A stretch of DNA of 64,000 nucleotides from contig WAID01000005.1 in the NCBI GenBank assembly GCA_016584495.1, positions 186,001 to 250,000 of the forward strand. Direction: 5' to 3'. The translations under genes and the position numbers were made by a program. The notes under the pieces were generated by a model. The model was not told the origin of the DNA, searched no databases, and saw only the letters and a list, made by a program, of their open reading frames with translations. Positions within the stretch are counted from its first letter, which is position 1. Every line of letters starts with the position of its first letter. Positions 46,227 to 57,554 of the stretch are shown piece after piece. This DNA comes from Celoporthe dispersa. Lineage: Eukaryota > Ascomycota > Sordariomycetes > Diaporthales > Cryphonectriaceae.

Positions 46227-47440
46227 TCGTCAGCGCGGGCAGAGTATATGGCTCCAGGCAGGACTAAGCTGATATTTCGCAGGCGTGGTGCGAAAAGGAA
46301 TTCAGCGAGCTACCCTAGGCCTGGCCGGAAAAGGTGGACTCTTGGCCTAAGGGCAAGATCCTGCCGTCCGATCTGGTAGATGGGCAGAAGCTGTATCTGT
46401 GGATCAAGACCGTCATCGCGGCAAGGACACCGACTAGAGGGAAGCGTATTACACAGCGCAAGTTGCGAGCGCTTGATGAGGCCCTCAAGCTGCCAGTACC
46501 TACAGACGAAAGCGATCTGAGTATAGTTGTAGCTCTATCCGGGGATCAGAGCTTGACCGATGAGGAGGAGCACGAGAAGGAGGAGGAGGAGGCCGAGGAG
46601 GAGGATGAGCCGAGCCAAGCCCGGCTTCTCCTTCATCTCAACTCCGTTAAGAGCTATATCTCAGCTATCGTCAAGCTTTGGGCCTTCCAGACCTCTGTCA
46701 ATATGAATGCGGCGCCGAATCCCAGGACTATGATGCTTCAGGATCTATTGAAAGAACTCAGCGACGAGACGTATGCCAGGCAGCGCAACGAATATGCAGA
46801 CCGCCTGGAACTCACTCTTCGAGATGTGTATTCGCAGCTCGAGATACCTAACCATACGCGCGCAGCTTGGACTTGGGGCTATAGCCGATCTATAAGCCAG
46901 GCGCTGCGGACCAACATGGACTTTCTCTTGGGCATACACCTTGCCAAGAGGCCTGGCGAGCGCTCGGCTCTCGAGATGCCGGATCTGTTCAGCTTTACGC
47001 TGCCGGAGGCATATCGCCAGAGACGACGAGGAGCTGCCGCCGCCACGCTGTCTCGTGGCTGTGATGAGGCAGGGCAAAAAGAACACAGATGCGCGTATTC
47101 AGTATGGCGGCGCGCTTCGGCATCGCGACCCCCTCAGCTGCGTGGTCAGCGCTGTGGCTTTCTGGTATTTCTGGCGCTTCGAGTGCGAAAAGGAGCCTCT
47201 ACCGGACTTCTCAGACCGCCGGCTATGGTATAAGATCCGACTTCTTCGGCGCTCCACAGCGCAGCGCAACCAGAAGATCTCCAGCCAGACCGCTGGCAGC
47301 TGGGCTAGCCGGATTCAAAAGAAAGCAGGGATCTGTATCTCGAAGCCTAGACACGGCCCTCGAAGAGCCGCTCCGATTATTGCAGATATGGCCAATGTTG
47401 ATGAAGCTCAGGTAGGCTAGAGTCGCTCTTTCGCCTTTCT

Positions 47441-47523
47441 CATATATACCAGCCACTGCCCCGAGTCGCCAGCGCATATTGGACATATGTACCAGCCACC
47501 GCTTTGAGTCGCCGGCGCATATC
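47441..47523 (-). repeat. tandem 43-bp repeat, two units, same GGCGACT motif inverted
   Basis: Two 40-bp units spaced 43 bp apart read ATATGCGCYGGCGACTC on the minus strand, followed by a GTGGCTGGT block. They sit in the sequence that separates the HxxR and Tyr boxes of the recombinase, so this may be an intron or an insertion. Confidence 0.75.
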
Positions 47524-48784
47524 TAGCTGTTCTGCTTTTCACTTAAAAAGCAGGTTTAGCTGATAAAAGTATACTCTGATAGATCCGCCAAGCTAGGCCC
47601 TGGTCTGATGGCGGCTCCTTAACCAATTGCTATCTCGCCAGCCTGCCACAGGGCTATATGAGAGGAATGGCAGACTTTGAGCCTCAAAAGCCAGAAGAAT
47701 ACAGCATCCCTCGCGACAGGATCAAGCCGCTGCCTGAGCTCACAAAGCTGATCTAGCCAGAAATAGATATCTGGCAATGGGCATAAGACCACCCGGACGA
47801 CCCCCAAGCCCGCCGGATCGATCGTGAAAAGGCTGCAGGCGCTTGCATCCACTTGATGGCCTGGCTAAGAGATGTTCTGCTGCAAGATGCAGTCTTCTTC
47901 ATCAAAGAGTTTCCCCAGCACCCTATCTTTCAGCATAAAGCCTTCCAATCGCTAGCCTTCAAGACATTCGCTAGCCAGGTCGAGGAGGCCTGTCTGGAAT
48001 CGGTTGGCAATGAAGACGAGTGGGAGCGGATGCGCGAGGGAGATGCCTTCCTCTATACCGTCCTCCAAGATCAAGCGCAGCAGGCCGAGAACTTGCGAAC
48101 GGAAATCCGCAATGGCTTCCAGCGCAGCCTTGAGGGTATAGAACGCGCTAGCAATCGTGTTGACGATCTTCGGAGAGAGACTATCCATCTCACCCTGACG
48201 TATGGTAAGCCTGGCGATGCCCACCACGAGGACCATCATTGGCGAGAGGGCCCGGGCCCGGTTACGCCTGCTTGGCGGCAGCGGCCAGCAGAGGCCTTCG
48301 AGGCTGGCGGCCACGAATCTCCAGCCATTATCAAGAAAAGGCGCGAGCCAGGGCCAGAACTAGCTCGTCCGCCGATGAAAGCTCTGTCTGCTGGCGCTGG
48401 CTCTAGCCGAGGCCGCAATGCCACAGCTGCCGCAGCTGTTCCCCAGTACGATCTACCAGACTGGCTGGCGACAGTTGAAGACCTCCGGCGCTGCTGGCGG
48501 GAGGGGCTGGACACAATGCCGTCGGTCGATAGCCTCGAGCATAAGTATGGCGCGAAATGGCGGCCTGCCAAGCGCAAGATGTACTTCTCTATACGCAAGC
48601 GTATTGTGGACGAGATGGCCATCCGGGCAAAGACTCATGGCTGGGACGAGAAGATTGCTGCGGTTGCGATGGACGAGGAGCGTGGCAAGCAGTCCCTGGC
48701 CAAATACAGCGAGGTGCTCAAACGCCAGAAGAACAGGTAGATGGAGGCCCTGGTGACCCAGCCGAATGGCCGGTGCATAGAGAC

Positions 48785-48853
48785 TGCGTGCGCTGGCGAC
48801 TCAGTCCGGTGGCTGGCTTTTAGAGAATGTGTGCGCTGGCGACTCAGCCGGGT
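48785..48853 (+). repeat. GGCGACT-type motif, two copies just after the Crypton stop codon
   Basis: GTGCGCTGGCGACTCAG occurs twice, 45 bp apart, with CCGGTGGCTGG between. It is the same motif as inside the two putative introns. Confidence 0.7.
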
Positions 48854-48860
48854 AGCCCGC

Positions 48861-49321
48861 ATCCTATAAAGCAGTGTGCCAGCCATATTGCAAGATAGCC
48901 AGTATATATACAAATCCGATAAGCAAGCACTGCTTGCCAGGCAGTCTCCCCTATGGCGGCATCAAGCCACTAGCAGGATGACCGCCACTTGTCATTCGGC
49001 ATGGGCTGTGAGGGTAGTGTGCTATATGGATTGTATGATATTAGTCCACTGTTAGGCTAGGTCTGTAGCACTAGGGAGGGTCTGTATGGGGTCTGCTGAT
49101 GTGGCAGCAGCGGGGTGGCAGGTTATTGAATGCTCGAGGGTGCTGTCTGCGAGTACTCTTTGGCCGCTTGTGGGATAATCAAGGATGATTGGGATGCTGC
49201 CCGCAGGGCTAGCGTTTCTTCTCGCGCCTGTTGAGCAGGCTGCACGGAATAAGAAGTCGGGTCTGGTGTTGCCTCTCTCCGGCTCTAACAAAAAGCCTGT
49301 TGCTGTCGGGATGCCCGACAC
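48861..49321. other. intergenic remnant, no gene seen
   Basis: This lies between the Crypton tail and a broken small gene. No recognisable coding signal. Confidence 0.35.
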
Positions 49322-49738
49322 TCAGGTGCAAAGGTTATCGCCATTATCTCTGTGTGATCCCACTCGAGAGGCTCGTCCTTTCACACGAGGTCTGCCAGCT
49401 GGGGAGCCATACAGCCATTGTATCGTCCTCAGAAAACGCCTCGCTGGCGCAGAAAGTTCTTGAGGGCGATGGCATTCGTTGGGTGTCTCCTCGAAAATCT
49501 CTTGGGACCATGCTTCGAAGTCCTCGCGGAAGGCGTAGAAGAGATCATCATCGAATAGCTGTTCGGCGATATAACTCTTCATTGCTCTGGCCACTATCGT
49601 GGCGAGGTGGGACTCGCTTGATGCCTCTGTGGCTGGGGTGGTCTATGCGGTCGTAACTACTATATCCCAAACAGCAGTGTCGACTCGAAGCCCTTCCATC
49701 AGGGTCTTTAGTCGACGAACGCTGTCGTTGCCAGCCAT
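49322..49738 (-). pseudogene. unidentified short protein with one in-frame stop
   Basis: One frame from ATG 49738 to 49322 (about 138 codons) is broken only by TAG 49643-49645. It begins MAGNDSVRRLKTLMEGLRV and later has ATIVARAMKSYIAEQLFDDD and an acidic, aromatic stretch. I do not recognise the family. The position between transposon remnants suggests a gag-like or accessory transposon gene. The stop can come from CAG or TGG by a RIP-type change. Confidence 0.35.
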
Positions 49739-50444
49739 TGTGAACTGGCTGTGTACGGCGCGTATTGTGTGAATCGTGTTTTCGCGTGATAGACGCGTAT
49801 CTGGCCTTGTCTTGGAGAGTATAACCTCGAGGGTCAGGGGGGTCTGTTGGCAAAGAAGATCTTCTTAAAAGTCGTTCAGAGAGTCTGGTATTCCATAGGG
49901 AGGTCTGAAGAAACGTTGCTGATGTTTAGCAGAGTCCTCGTCGAGAGTATGCACGCGTCGCTGGCGATCGCGGTGCAGGAAGGTCTTCGAGGTTCTGTCT
50001 CTTCAACCTAGCTGTCTATGATTACTCAAACCAACCACTGATCAGTGTTGGCTGGGCCCTGTACGTACGTAACGAAAGATCGTAGGGGTCATTATTGTTT
50101 GTGGATATCTATTCTAGAAAAGAGCTAGCATGGGAGTGTGTTCCCTATCGCGCACGAGTCACAACCTGCCACGTGCTCCGTTGTTATAGCTGCTGTGGAA
50201 CCTTCTAGAACAAGCTGGAGAGAATAAGTAACCAATTAATAAGAATATAATAATCTGGAGTCTTTTCGAGAAATAACTCGAATATTCAAACATAGCAATG
50301 AAAAATAATAAATTGAAACAGGCCCCTAAGACCCGTTTTGGGGCAAAGAGAAAAGAAGAAAAGAACAAATAATTAGCAAAAGATGAGAAAGAATATGACT
50401 ACAAGATAATGTCGGCTTTGTGCCTCCTCAAGAACATAAAGTAA
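49739..50444. other. intergenic, increasingly AT-rich
   Basis: No gene is seen; 50200-50420 is strongly AT-rich and lies at the 3' side of the HNWD gene. Confidence 0.4.
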
Positions 50445-53400
50445 TCAAGGGTCAAAGCTGAAGCAAAGAACTCGGCCCGATGCGCAGCCTATTGCGACAG
50501 TCGATCCGGCCACAGCAGAAGCCCTCGGGCGATACTCCGATGGGAGCCATAACAGATTTTCTGCGCTGCTTGTAATCCAATGGCCATCCAAGCTGATCCC
50601 ATAGCCACCGCGCTGAAGCGATCCGACCCTATCTTCTGCTTGTACCTGCTGCAGGGTAGCTGCAGAAGAAGGATTTTCAAGATTGAAAATACCAATTTCT
50701 GTCTCGAGATATGCACCAGTAAAGTCCAGCGACAGATTCTCAAGCATCCGACCGACCTCGAGCGTCTGCAGGCACTGCCCTGTCCCGGTATCCCAGATCC
50801 GGATCGTGTGATCACCAGAGCCTGATGCGATCTGCTGTGAGTCGCCCGAGAAGGCTACTGACGAGACCCAGCCGCTATGCCCCTCGAGCGTCTGCAGGCA
50901 CTGCCCTGTCCCGGTATCCCAGATCCGGATCGTGTGATCATTAGAGCCTGATGCGATCTGCTGTGAGTCGCTCGAGAAGGCTACTGACGAGACCGGGTCG
51001 CTATGCCTCTCGAGCGTCTGAAGGCAGGGGCTCCAGTCATCCTCTATCACTGGCATTGTCTTTATCCACTGTGGTTCGTCCTTTTTGAAGAGCTGCTTAG
51101 TTAAGCTGTTGTTGGGGCTGAAGACAAGTGCTGAGATGTAAACCTGTAATGAGCTGTTTTCGATAGCCTACTGATTATATAATAGAAAACGCTGCATATC
51201 TCGAACTAGTTGAATCAGCGAAGCTGTCTTATGCTGATGCTAAACAGGTATTAGTTATGCTTATTTCTTTATATATTCTCGAACATATATATCTGAAGCT
51301 TTCTATAAAGCTTTGCTAAAGCACGCACGCCTTGGTGAAGGCTTCGAAGAAGACTCAGGGCTTCAAGCCAGTGAAGGTAGTGCTTCCTCAAGAACTTCTC
51401 TATCATGCTCTCGTCTTGTAGATAGTCATCAGACTCGGTCTCGAGCAGATGGTCTACCCAATTGACGCAAGAATATGCGGCTGCAGCTAAAGGGTCGGGC
51501 TGCGGCTGGTGGAGTTGATCGATGAGAACGCCAGGATGCTGAAAGCCGTAGATGTTGCGGCAGAGATTCTGTGACATGATATCAACCGACCTTGAAAAGA
51601 TCGTCTGGTGTTCTTTACCAGGACCGAAAGGAAAGATTTGTCCTGATGCTTCCTGAAGGAGAAAGTCTTTTGCTGATTGGTGGACGAAGAAGATTGTCCG
51701 ATCTCTCAGCGTGAGGAAAGATCCGCAGTACCCTATGATCTCTGCGAGAGTCTTTTGATTGCTGGAAGCTTTCGCAGGAAGCTCGATCAGAGAAGCCAGT
51801 TCGTCTAGTTCGATAGGTCGTCGTACGATAGAGAGCGCTGCTAAGATCTTTTGACAAAGCTTAGCATGTCTTGAATGAGATATGTGTCCCATCATCTGTT
51901 GATAAAGGCTATCCAAGCCAGGTGGAAATGCAGCCAATATCTCTTCATCGATCTCCCAGCCTGGGATCTCAGCAAGTTCCTGACAGACCAATGCTACCCA
52001 GAGGAAGGTGCCCTCTGCGTTCGATACCAGATAGCGCTTCACAGTTTCCTGCGTGCTGCTGTCATAATCATGTTCCCCCGCCAGGCTATTTACCTTTATG
52101 TCGATATAGAAAGCCACGGCTGCGGAAACAAAGTCTCGGTTCAACTCAAGAGACAGGCTGCCGGTATGCGCTGATTTATTGAGGGATCTTTCGATATTCG
52201 GCCAGTTACGACTTGACATAATCCACTTCACCGTTGGGCTGGCTGCTGCTGAAGAACGGGTAATGAGGTCCAGGAGTTTTGGCAAGTCTGCTGTGCATTC
52301 GTCGAGCGCATCGATGATGAGATAGGATGTAGCGAGACCTGGATCTTGAATGATCTTTTCAAAGATGGAAGATAGGGCATTCCAACTGTTTGCACCTGTG
52401 AACAACTGCTCGCCTGCGCGGTCGTATTCCTTCTGTACATACGATATAAGCGACTCCCGCTGATCGATGAGTGAGTAGAGTAACCCTCGCAGAACAGCTA
52501 CAGCGTTGTTGATGCGTGAGTCAGCAGCCTGGCAGAAGAAAAACGAGATTGTGCCAGATTTGACGATCTCGTTCCTCTCCAGCTCGTCAATAATACCGCA
52601 GAGCAACATCGTTTTGCCTTTGCCGGGGTCACCTTTGATCCAGAGTAGTCGACTCTGGTCATCGTCTTGCCAGCGCCGAAAGACTTCGTTCTCCAAGATC
52701 CACTTGTACGACCCCTCGAGCAAGCCGCCTTTCGTTTGTTCGATGCGCTCCTTGTCGACTCGAGGGTCAGTGGTCCGCAGTGCTTTTCTGCACTTCTGGT
52801 TTTCTATCACAGAATATAGTCTCATCAGCCTTACTCTTTCAGCTTCGGGCCACAGAGCAGGGTGAAGTATTGTGATGAATATACCATTGATTTCCTCATG
52901 AAGCCGACGAATTGCATTGCTCTTCTCTTCACCATAGGTTACTGCTATAGAAACACCAAAAATGCCTTGGAGACAGTAGGCCCAGTCTTCTTCGCGGGTA
53001 GTCTGACGTGGCTCTGCCTACCGGAAGCGCTCCTCGATGCTGAACTGAGTGAGAATGCCCCCCTGAAGGGCTGAGACAGCAATGCCTGTGATTTGGTGAA
53101 TCTGTTGCTCGAGAGACCTCTTATCACCAAGCCGTAGGCCCTCCTTTGTGAAGAATTCGACGGATACAGGCGCCAGAAGTTCTTGGAGTGTCCAGCCTCG
53201 TTTAAACCATCGACTATTTCGGAAAGCCAGCTCCCACGCGGCCTCAGATTGCTGATTATCTTCTCTGGAGCCAGGAATCGAAACATCTGATAGGTATGCG
53301 TAGCATCGGGTTGCATTCCGATACCAATAAAACATAGATTTGATAGCTCTCGTTAGCTCAGCCTGATTCGATTTATCAATGCAGCAAGTATCTATCCAGA

Positions 53401-53617
53401 AGTGTTGTAGGCTGTCACGTTCAGCTTGTGCTGCGCAGAACTTGATCTTGTCGTAGCCGAGTTTTTCCGTCCCAGTGCCGTTGATCAGATCTTGATAGGA
53501 GACTTCCTCAGCAGGATCTAAGCTCCATGTGTGCGACAGTATGGCATATGCGGGTATCTCGCGGACCAGATCCTCTATCAGCTCAAAGTTGCCGTTGCTG
53601 AATTTCAAAAGTCGCAT
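50445..53617 (-). pseudogene. HET-NACHT-WD40 NLR (HNWD, het-d/het-e/het-r type), two nonsense codons
   Basis: HNWD proteins are fungal NLRs that cause incompatibility cell death. The start ATG is 53617 (MRLLKFSNGNFELIEDLV). The HET domain shows YAILSHTW, HFWIDTCCIDKSNQ and FKRGWTLQELLAP. The frame meets TAG 53018-53020 where relatives have Trp (FSIEERFR*AEPRQTTREEDWAYCL), then continues open. The NACHT domain has Walker A KGDPGKGKTML, SYLIIDALDECT, and VKWIMSSRNWP. After TAA at 51269, a probable intron and a second stop TAG 51168-51170 (LLYNQ*AIENSSLQVY), the frame resumes with ISALVFSPNNS and the WD40 part. Two full 42-residue WD units and the conserved C-terminal cap (LLWLPSEYRP, STVAIGCASGRVL) follow. 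Both main stops need only C-to-T or G-to-A change. It is probably an inactive allele. Confidence 0.85.
50757..51008 (-). repeat. two 126-bp WD40 units, nearly identical
   Basis: The unit starts recur at 50757, 50883 and 51009, exactly 126 bp apart. The two full units differ at only a few bases; the third is the entry copy that diverges. Known HNWD genes usually carry longer arrays, so this one is contracted or collapsed. Confidence 0.9.
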
Positions 53618-54712
53618 TGTTTCGAGCGGGGTTCGTGATTGTGCTAGGGCCAGATCGGGTCGGGTTCGAAAGCAGAGATCACCATTAGACTCGATATCAA
53701 GAATAGTAAGCAACCAAACGCTTTGATAAAGATGACTGCTTTTCTATAGGCAGTTTGAACAGGCAGTTTGAAGACTAGCAGTATCCGCTCGAATGTAGAC
53801 TGAGGTGCTGCTTCAATATCTTTTGGTTCTTGAAGGAGAGTTTCCCTTGCCTGCGATTGCAATGGTGCACCCCCGCTTTGATAGTATGTGTCAGCACGGC
53901 ACAGGATGGATGGGTCTTGCGGAATGCAAATATCCGGATGCTTACATAACTGAGGGGCAGGGTTACAAGATAGTTTGCTATTCTAACTATAGCTAACAAT
54001 ATGAACGGATAAGATATCTATAGTAAGATTCTTATAGCTCTTCAGTTGTCAATTCAAGTACAGATCGGAACTATAGTCTTATAAGCTCTTGAACACTCGC
54101 ATCAGTTATAATTGTTTGCTGTATTCGAGAATATACTCAGAACCGCTCTTGCTAGCATAGACTTCTCAGATACAACGGCTATCCTCGGATTACTAAAATG
54201 TATTACAAATTAATCAAGGAAGCGGCAGAAAATTATGTCAGCAAGTGGCAGAGAACTAGCATTTCTCGACAATCTTATCGCAAAGCATTTGAGCAATGTG
54301 AGTTTTAGATAGGAAGCGCTGGAGAGCTATGTTGATCCGGATCCGTACCCATTCTTCAAACTGGAGGCTGGAGCTAGAGGTATGCTTTTCTTGATCTGTT
54401 TGTCTCAAGTTGGGGACAGGAGAGGAGGAATTGTGATGGTGGCTTTGCCAGGGGGTTGATAGGTGCTTTGGCCTCCCGAAAAGGCAAGAAAGACGATGTC
54501 GGCTGATCTCGGTCGTAAAGGATATCTTCCCATTCCTACAAGCATCTCTCGCTATCCCGTCAATTTTAAACAAAGCAAGATCCCCAGTCACATCAAGACC
54601 ACGGGTAAGGTAAGGCAGCGGTAAAGGGGTGGTATTCTAACTGCTCAGCTCTCTCCCGGCCACTTGCGAAGCCATTCCCTCTTCCTGGGCCCGGTAGATG
54701 AGGCTCCATGCA
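53618..54712. other. AT-rich intergenic, no gene seen
   Basis: Upstream of the HNWD gene and downstream of the chromodomain gene. An in-frame extension of the HET start to 53713 reads as leader. The stretch 53990-54250 is AT-rich. Confidence 0.4.
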
Positions 54713-56120
54713 TCACCTTCGCCTCGCTGTACCGTTGCCCCCCTGTGTCCAATCAGCAAGGAGTTCTTTGGCTAAATTGCGCCCAGGCGCCAAAGTCGAT
54801 TCCCAGCAGACCAAATACTCGGTCGTATTGTTGATGCGCCTTTCCCCCAAGAATCTTAGAGGCTTGCCACATGTCTGTAGAAGGAGGGGCATCATCATCC
54901 TCCACCTGCTTTTCCTCGTTGGCCAGCCCGTCAGCGCCCGCATGGCACACGCAGGGGGCCACCTCAGCCTACAGCTAGAGAGTGCTCTTGGGGCCAACCG
55001 TGACAAATTTGAAGCCTCTGCCCGCTTATTGCGCCTTCCTGGAGCGGATCGCGGCCTGCGAGTCTTGCGCGTGCCAACACGCTTCTGAACCGCCGCTGCG
55101 GGCTTCCGGGGCTTCCAGGGCTGAGTGGCGTCAGTATCCGAGGTTGAAAGCTGTCGTATAGCAGCAGCTCTGGGGCCGCTCGGCTGTACGGAGGGAGGCC
55201 CCTTGCGGCGCTTGTGGGGTGGACAGATATCCTTGGAGCCATCCTCGCCCGCCCCGGCTTCCCCGCCCTCCACCGCCATAGCATCGTCATCCAGAGAATC
55301 CGAGAGGTGTCTAGGGCTGCTCTGACCACGGGGATCATGTAGAGCCTGCGCCCCCGGCTCCCTGAACAGCGCGAGGACTGCTACCACCCAGAGCCGAGGT
55401 GGGAGGTGCTCCAGGCGTACCCGCCACTTGGCCTGTCTCTCGTCCGCCCAGAGCCAAGTGAGCGCCGCCATCGCTCTTACCTCCGCTCGGCCAAAGAGGG
55501 CGCGGTACGCTCACCTGAGGCGTGTTGCCATTTGATCGCGGAGACGGGAGATGACGATGGCTCGCGCAGGGTAGTACTGTCGTCTTGTAGGCTCCATCCC
55601 CATCCTCACCGGTCAATTCGTGAAGGGCCTCATCAGGGCAGACAGGGCTGTGTACCGCACGTTCAAAGGCCTTGTCTGGTGTGGGTGGCTGGCCTTTCGC
55701 CTCTCGTGGATGCGAGCGCTGTGGGTGAAGGCGTTGTTGCGATTCCATGGGCAGCTGAAGGCCCTGGACGTCTTTTCAGGCCCGGTCCGTCTTCCTTGTT
55801 GGGAGCAACCCCACCGTCAACGGGGTCAGTCACAGTGCCAGCCGCCTGGAACCCTGTGTCACTGCTGCTAGCATGGCCGGATGCAGCGCTGCGAGGCGCG
55901 CCTGCTCATATTTATTAATATGACTGCCCTCTCAGGGCTAGGACCTCAGATACATACCAACAATACCCTCAGATCCAGCGTTTGGACCTTTAGGAAGCGG
56001 GCGCAGCTCCTTGACTGGCGGGAAGGAGGCGTCAGACCAGCTGTCATCGAAACCGCCGTGATCAGACTCATCACTTGAGATCGCAATCGCTATGTCACAT
56101 GAGCTCCCCGACTCGGCCAT
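54713..56120 (-). CDS. chromodomain protein, at least one intron and one frameshift
   Basis: The start proposed is ATG 56120 (MAESGSSCDIAIAISSDESD), an acidic SUMO-interacting-like N-terminus. Exon 1 ends at 55958 with a GTATGT donor; the acceptor is not certain. The middle is Pro/Gly/Arg-rich and disordered, with a basic segment GRRNKRAEASN. Near the C-terminus a chromodomain is readable: DMWQASKILG, then ERRINNTTEYLVCWE, LAPGRNLAKELLADW. The two halves are in different frames joined at C5 54844-54848 (one base fewer). Chromodomains bind methylated histone tails, and in fungi small ones are often linked to transposons. A gene of the host or a transposon-borne protein are both possible. It sits between two NLR genes. 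Confidence 0.55.
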
Positions 56121-57100
56121 TGTATCACCAGTATTAGTATGGTATTGAGATGCAGAGAAAGCTGGAAAATTCGAGAAGGCTGAGCTGATAAAAATCTGGC
56201 GGGAAATCTGAGCACCTTGAGATCCAAGACAGAGGAGAGGGACGCACTTATATCTGCGTCTTCGGAGAGGGCTGAGCTCGGCTATACTTAGTATAGCAGA
56301 ACCCTCCTCTCCTCCCGCGCCCGCTGTCCCCCTCCTGCCCCCGTTCAATCCAGCAGCTGAATAAACGAGAGATATGCGCGTGGATAAAAGAGAGGCGCGA
56401 GGGGGGGAGAGGAGGAGAGGAGGATCTCTGAAGGGCGCGGGCATCAACCTACAGCCGTTGGCGGGCGCCAGAGCGGCAGCCGAAGAAGAAGAGGATGCTT
56501 GAGGTGTAGACATACTTATTGGCTGAACTGTAGCGCAACTGGATCAGTGATTTAAATGCCGAAATACCTGGTAATGGGTCGTAGACAGGCTGACTGATGC
56601 AGATAGCGCAGAGGCTGTTCTGCAGAAAACTATTGTGATCAAAATTGGTACCCCATTAATGAGTTTCACAGTAATCTAGAGATTCCAGAGACTCCTTAAG
56701 AATTTCAAAAGGTTATGTCAGCAAGAATGGCTGGTGTATGGAAATACAAGGGAGGAGCTTGACTGTTAATTGCAGGTACTGACTTTGGGTCTGCCAAGTG
56801 TGAGTGTACTTAAAGCTTGATTTGACGACTAAAGAGCTATGTACAGTGATCTATATAATGGTAATGAGTGGTTATAATAGCTTCTTAATAGGGATATGTT
56901 AGCTAGCATTATATCCAAGTCATTCAGATATCTTGGAATGGCTGCTATCCAAAGCTCAATCTGATCGAGTGGTATGTTTTGAGTGCTTTTCGTTGTGCTG
57001 CTTTTCTCTGTGACCTGAATGTTAGGTCATAACAATTTGATTGTGAAGCAAAAGCAATGCATGCTGGCTGCATGTATAATATACTGTGAATAATTGTGAT
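56121..57100. other. AT-rich intergenic, no gene seen
   Basis: The region holds the chromodomain gene's leader (a GC-rich block to 56.5 kb) and then AT-rich DNA 56.52-57.1 kb without open frames, consistent with RIP-mutated repeat. Confidence 0.45.
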
Positions 57101-57330
57101 AGAGGTCTTGGAGGGTCCCTTTCACTGTGGATTCAAAGCTTTAAGTAAATGAGGCTATTCACAAATAGGCTGGCCATTTACTGACCCGCACCCATTCAAT
57201 GGTGTGGGACTGGCCAGCCAGTGAGTCACAGTGTTGCTATCCCAATCAGGACTAGCACCACCCAGGCCTCAGTTCATAGCAATGCTTTTCCATTCTACCA
57301 TTTGCAGTACTCCTATATGTGTCTTCCGCA
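57101..57330 (+). repeat. dispersed repeat, left copy (RIP-like)
   Basis: This aligns with 63140-63360 in the same orientation. Shared blocks include ATAGGCTGGCCA, AGTGAGTCACA/AATGAGTCACA, CCACCCAGGCCTCAGT and TACCATTTGCAGTAC, ending GTCTTCCGCA. Where the copies differ, this one very often has T for C or A for G (GATTCAAAGCTTTAAG against GACCCAAGGCCTCAGG). Confidence 0.85.
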
Positions 57331-57554
57331 GCTGGTCTGTGCTGACTTTTCCGATATAGAGCTGCATATTGTCTAACCCGAATGGTAGTATGCTGAATCA
57401 TCTTCGCGGCGCAGCATTATCTATACCCCGCTTTGGTAGTGGCAATGCTGCTCAGCCCCGGAGAAGATTTTGCTTCTACACCCCATATTCGCGGTCTCGA
57501 GCATTCTGGAGTGCCTTCAGACACTAACGCGTCAAGTTCCTCCGAGATCTGACG

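Larger units (their letters stand above)
45969..48740 (+). pseudogene. Crypton-type tyrosine recombinase with GCR1_C DNA-binding domain, decayed
   Basis: Crypton elements move through a tyrosine recombinase (YR) and, in fungi, end in a GCR1_C DNA-binding domain. Exon 1 45969-46088 (ALHPSTRRVYEPKWREWT) splices at GTAAGC to 46283 (AWCEKEFSELP). The core follows: GKILPSDLVDGQKLYLW, SVKSYISAIVKLW, RTNMDFLLGIHLAKRPGERS. The YR boxes are visible: Arg in GGALRHRDPLSC, HxxR in RHGPRRAAP, and the Tyr in NCYLASLPQGYMRGMA. The C-terminus has LPDWLATVEDLRRCWREGL and SLEHKYGAKWRPAKRK (GCR1_C). Damage: TAG 46316, a frameshift near 47020-47040, TAG 47754 and TAA 47784. The last exon from about 47560 is otherwise open to 48740. 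The stops fit RIP-type change. It is not a DUF3435 Starship captain. Confidence 0.75.

Noticed and set aside
45969..48740. Starship captain (DUF3435 recombinase)
   Set aside because: The recombinase ends in a GCR1_C domain and its boxes fit Crypton recombinases; no giant-element cargo layout is seen.
53018..53713. HET start extended upstream to 53713
   Set aside because: Family members start at MRLL; the extra 32 residues have no conservation signal and are probably leader.
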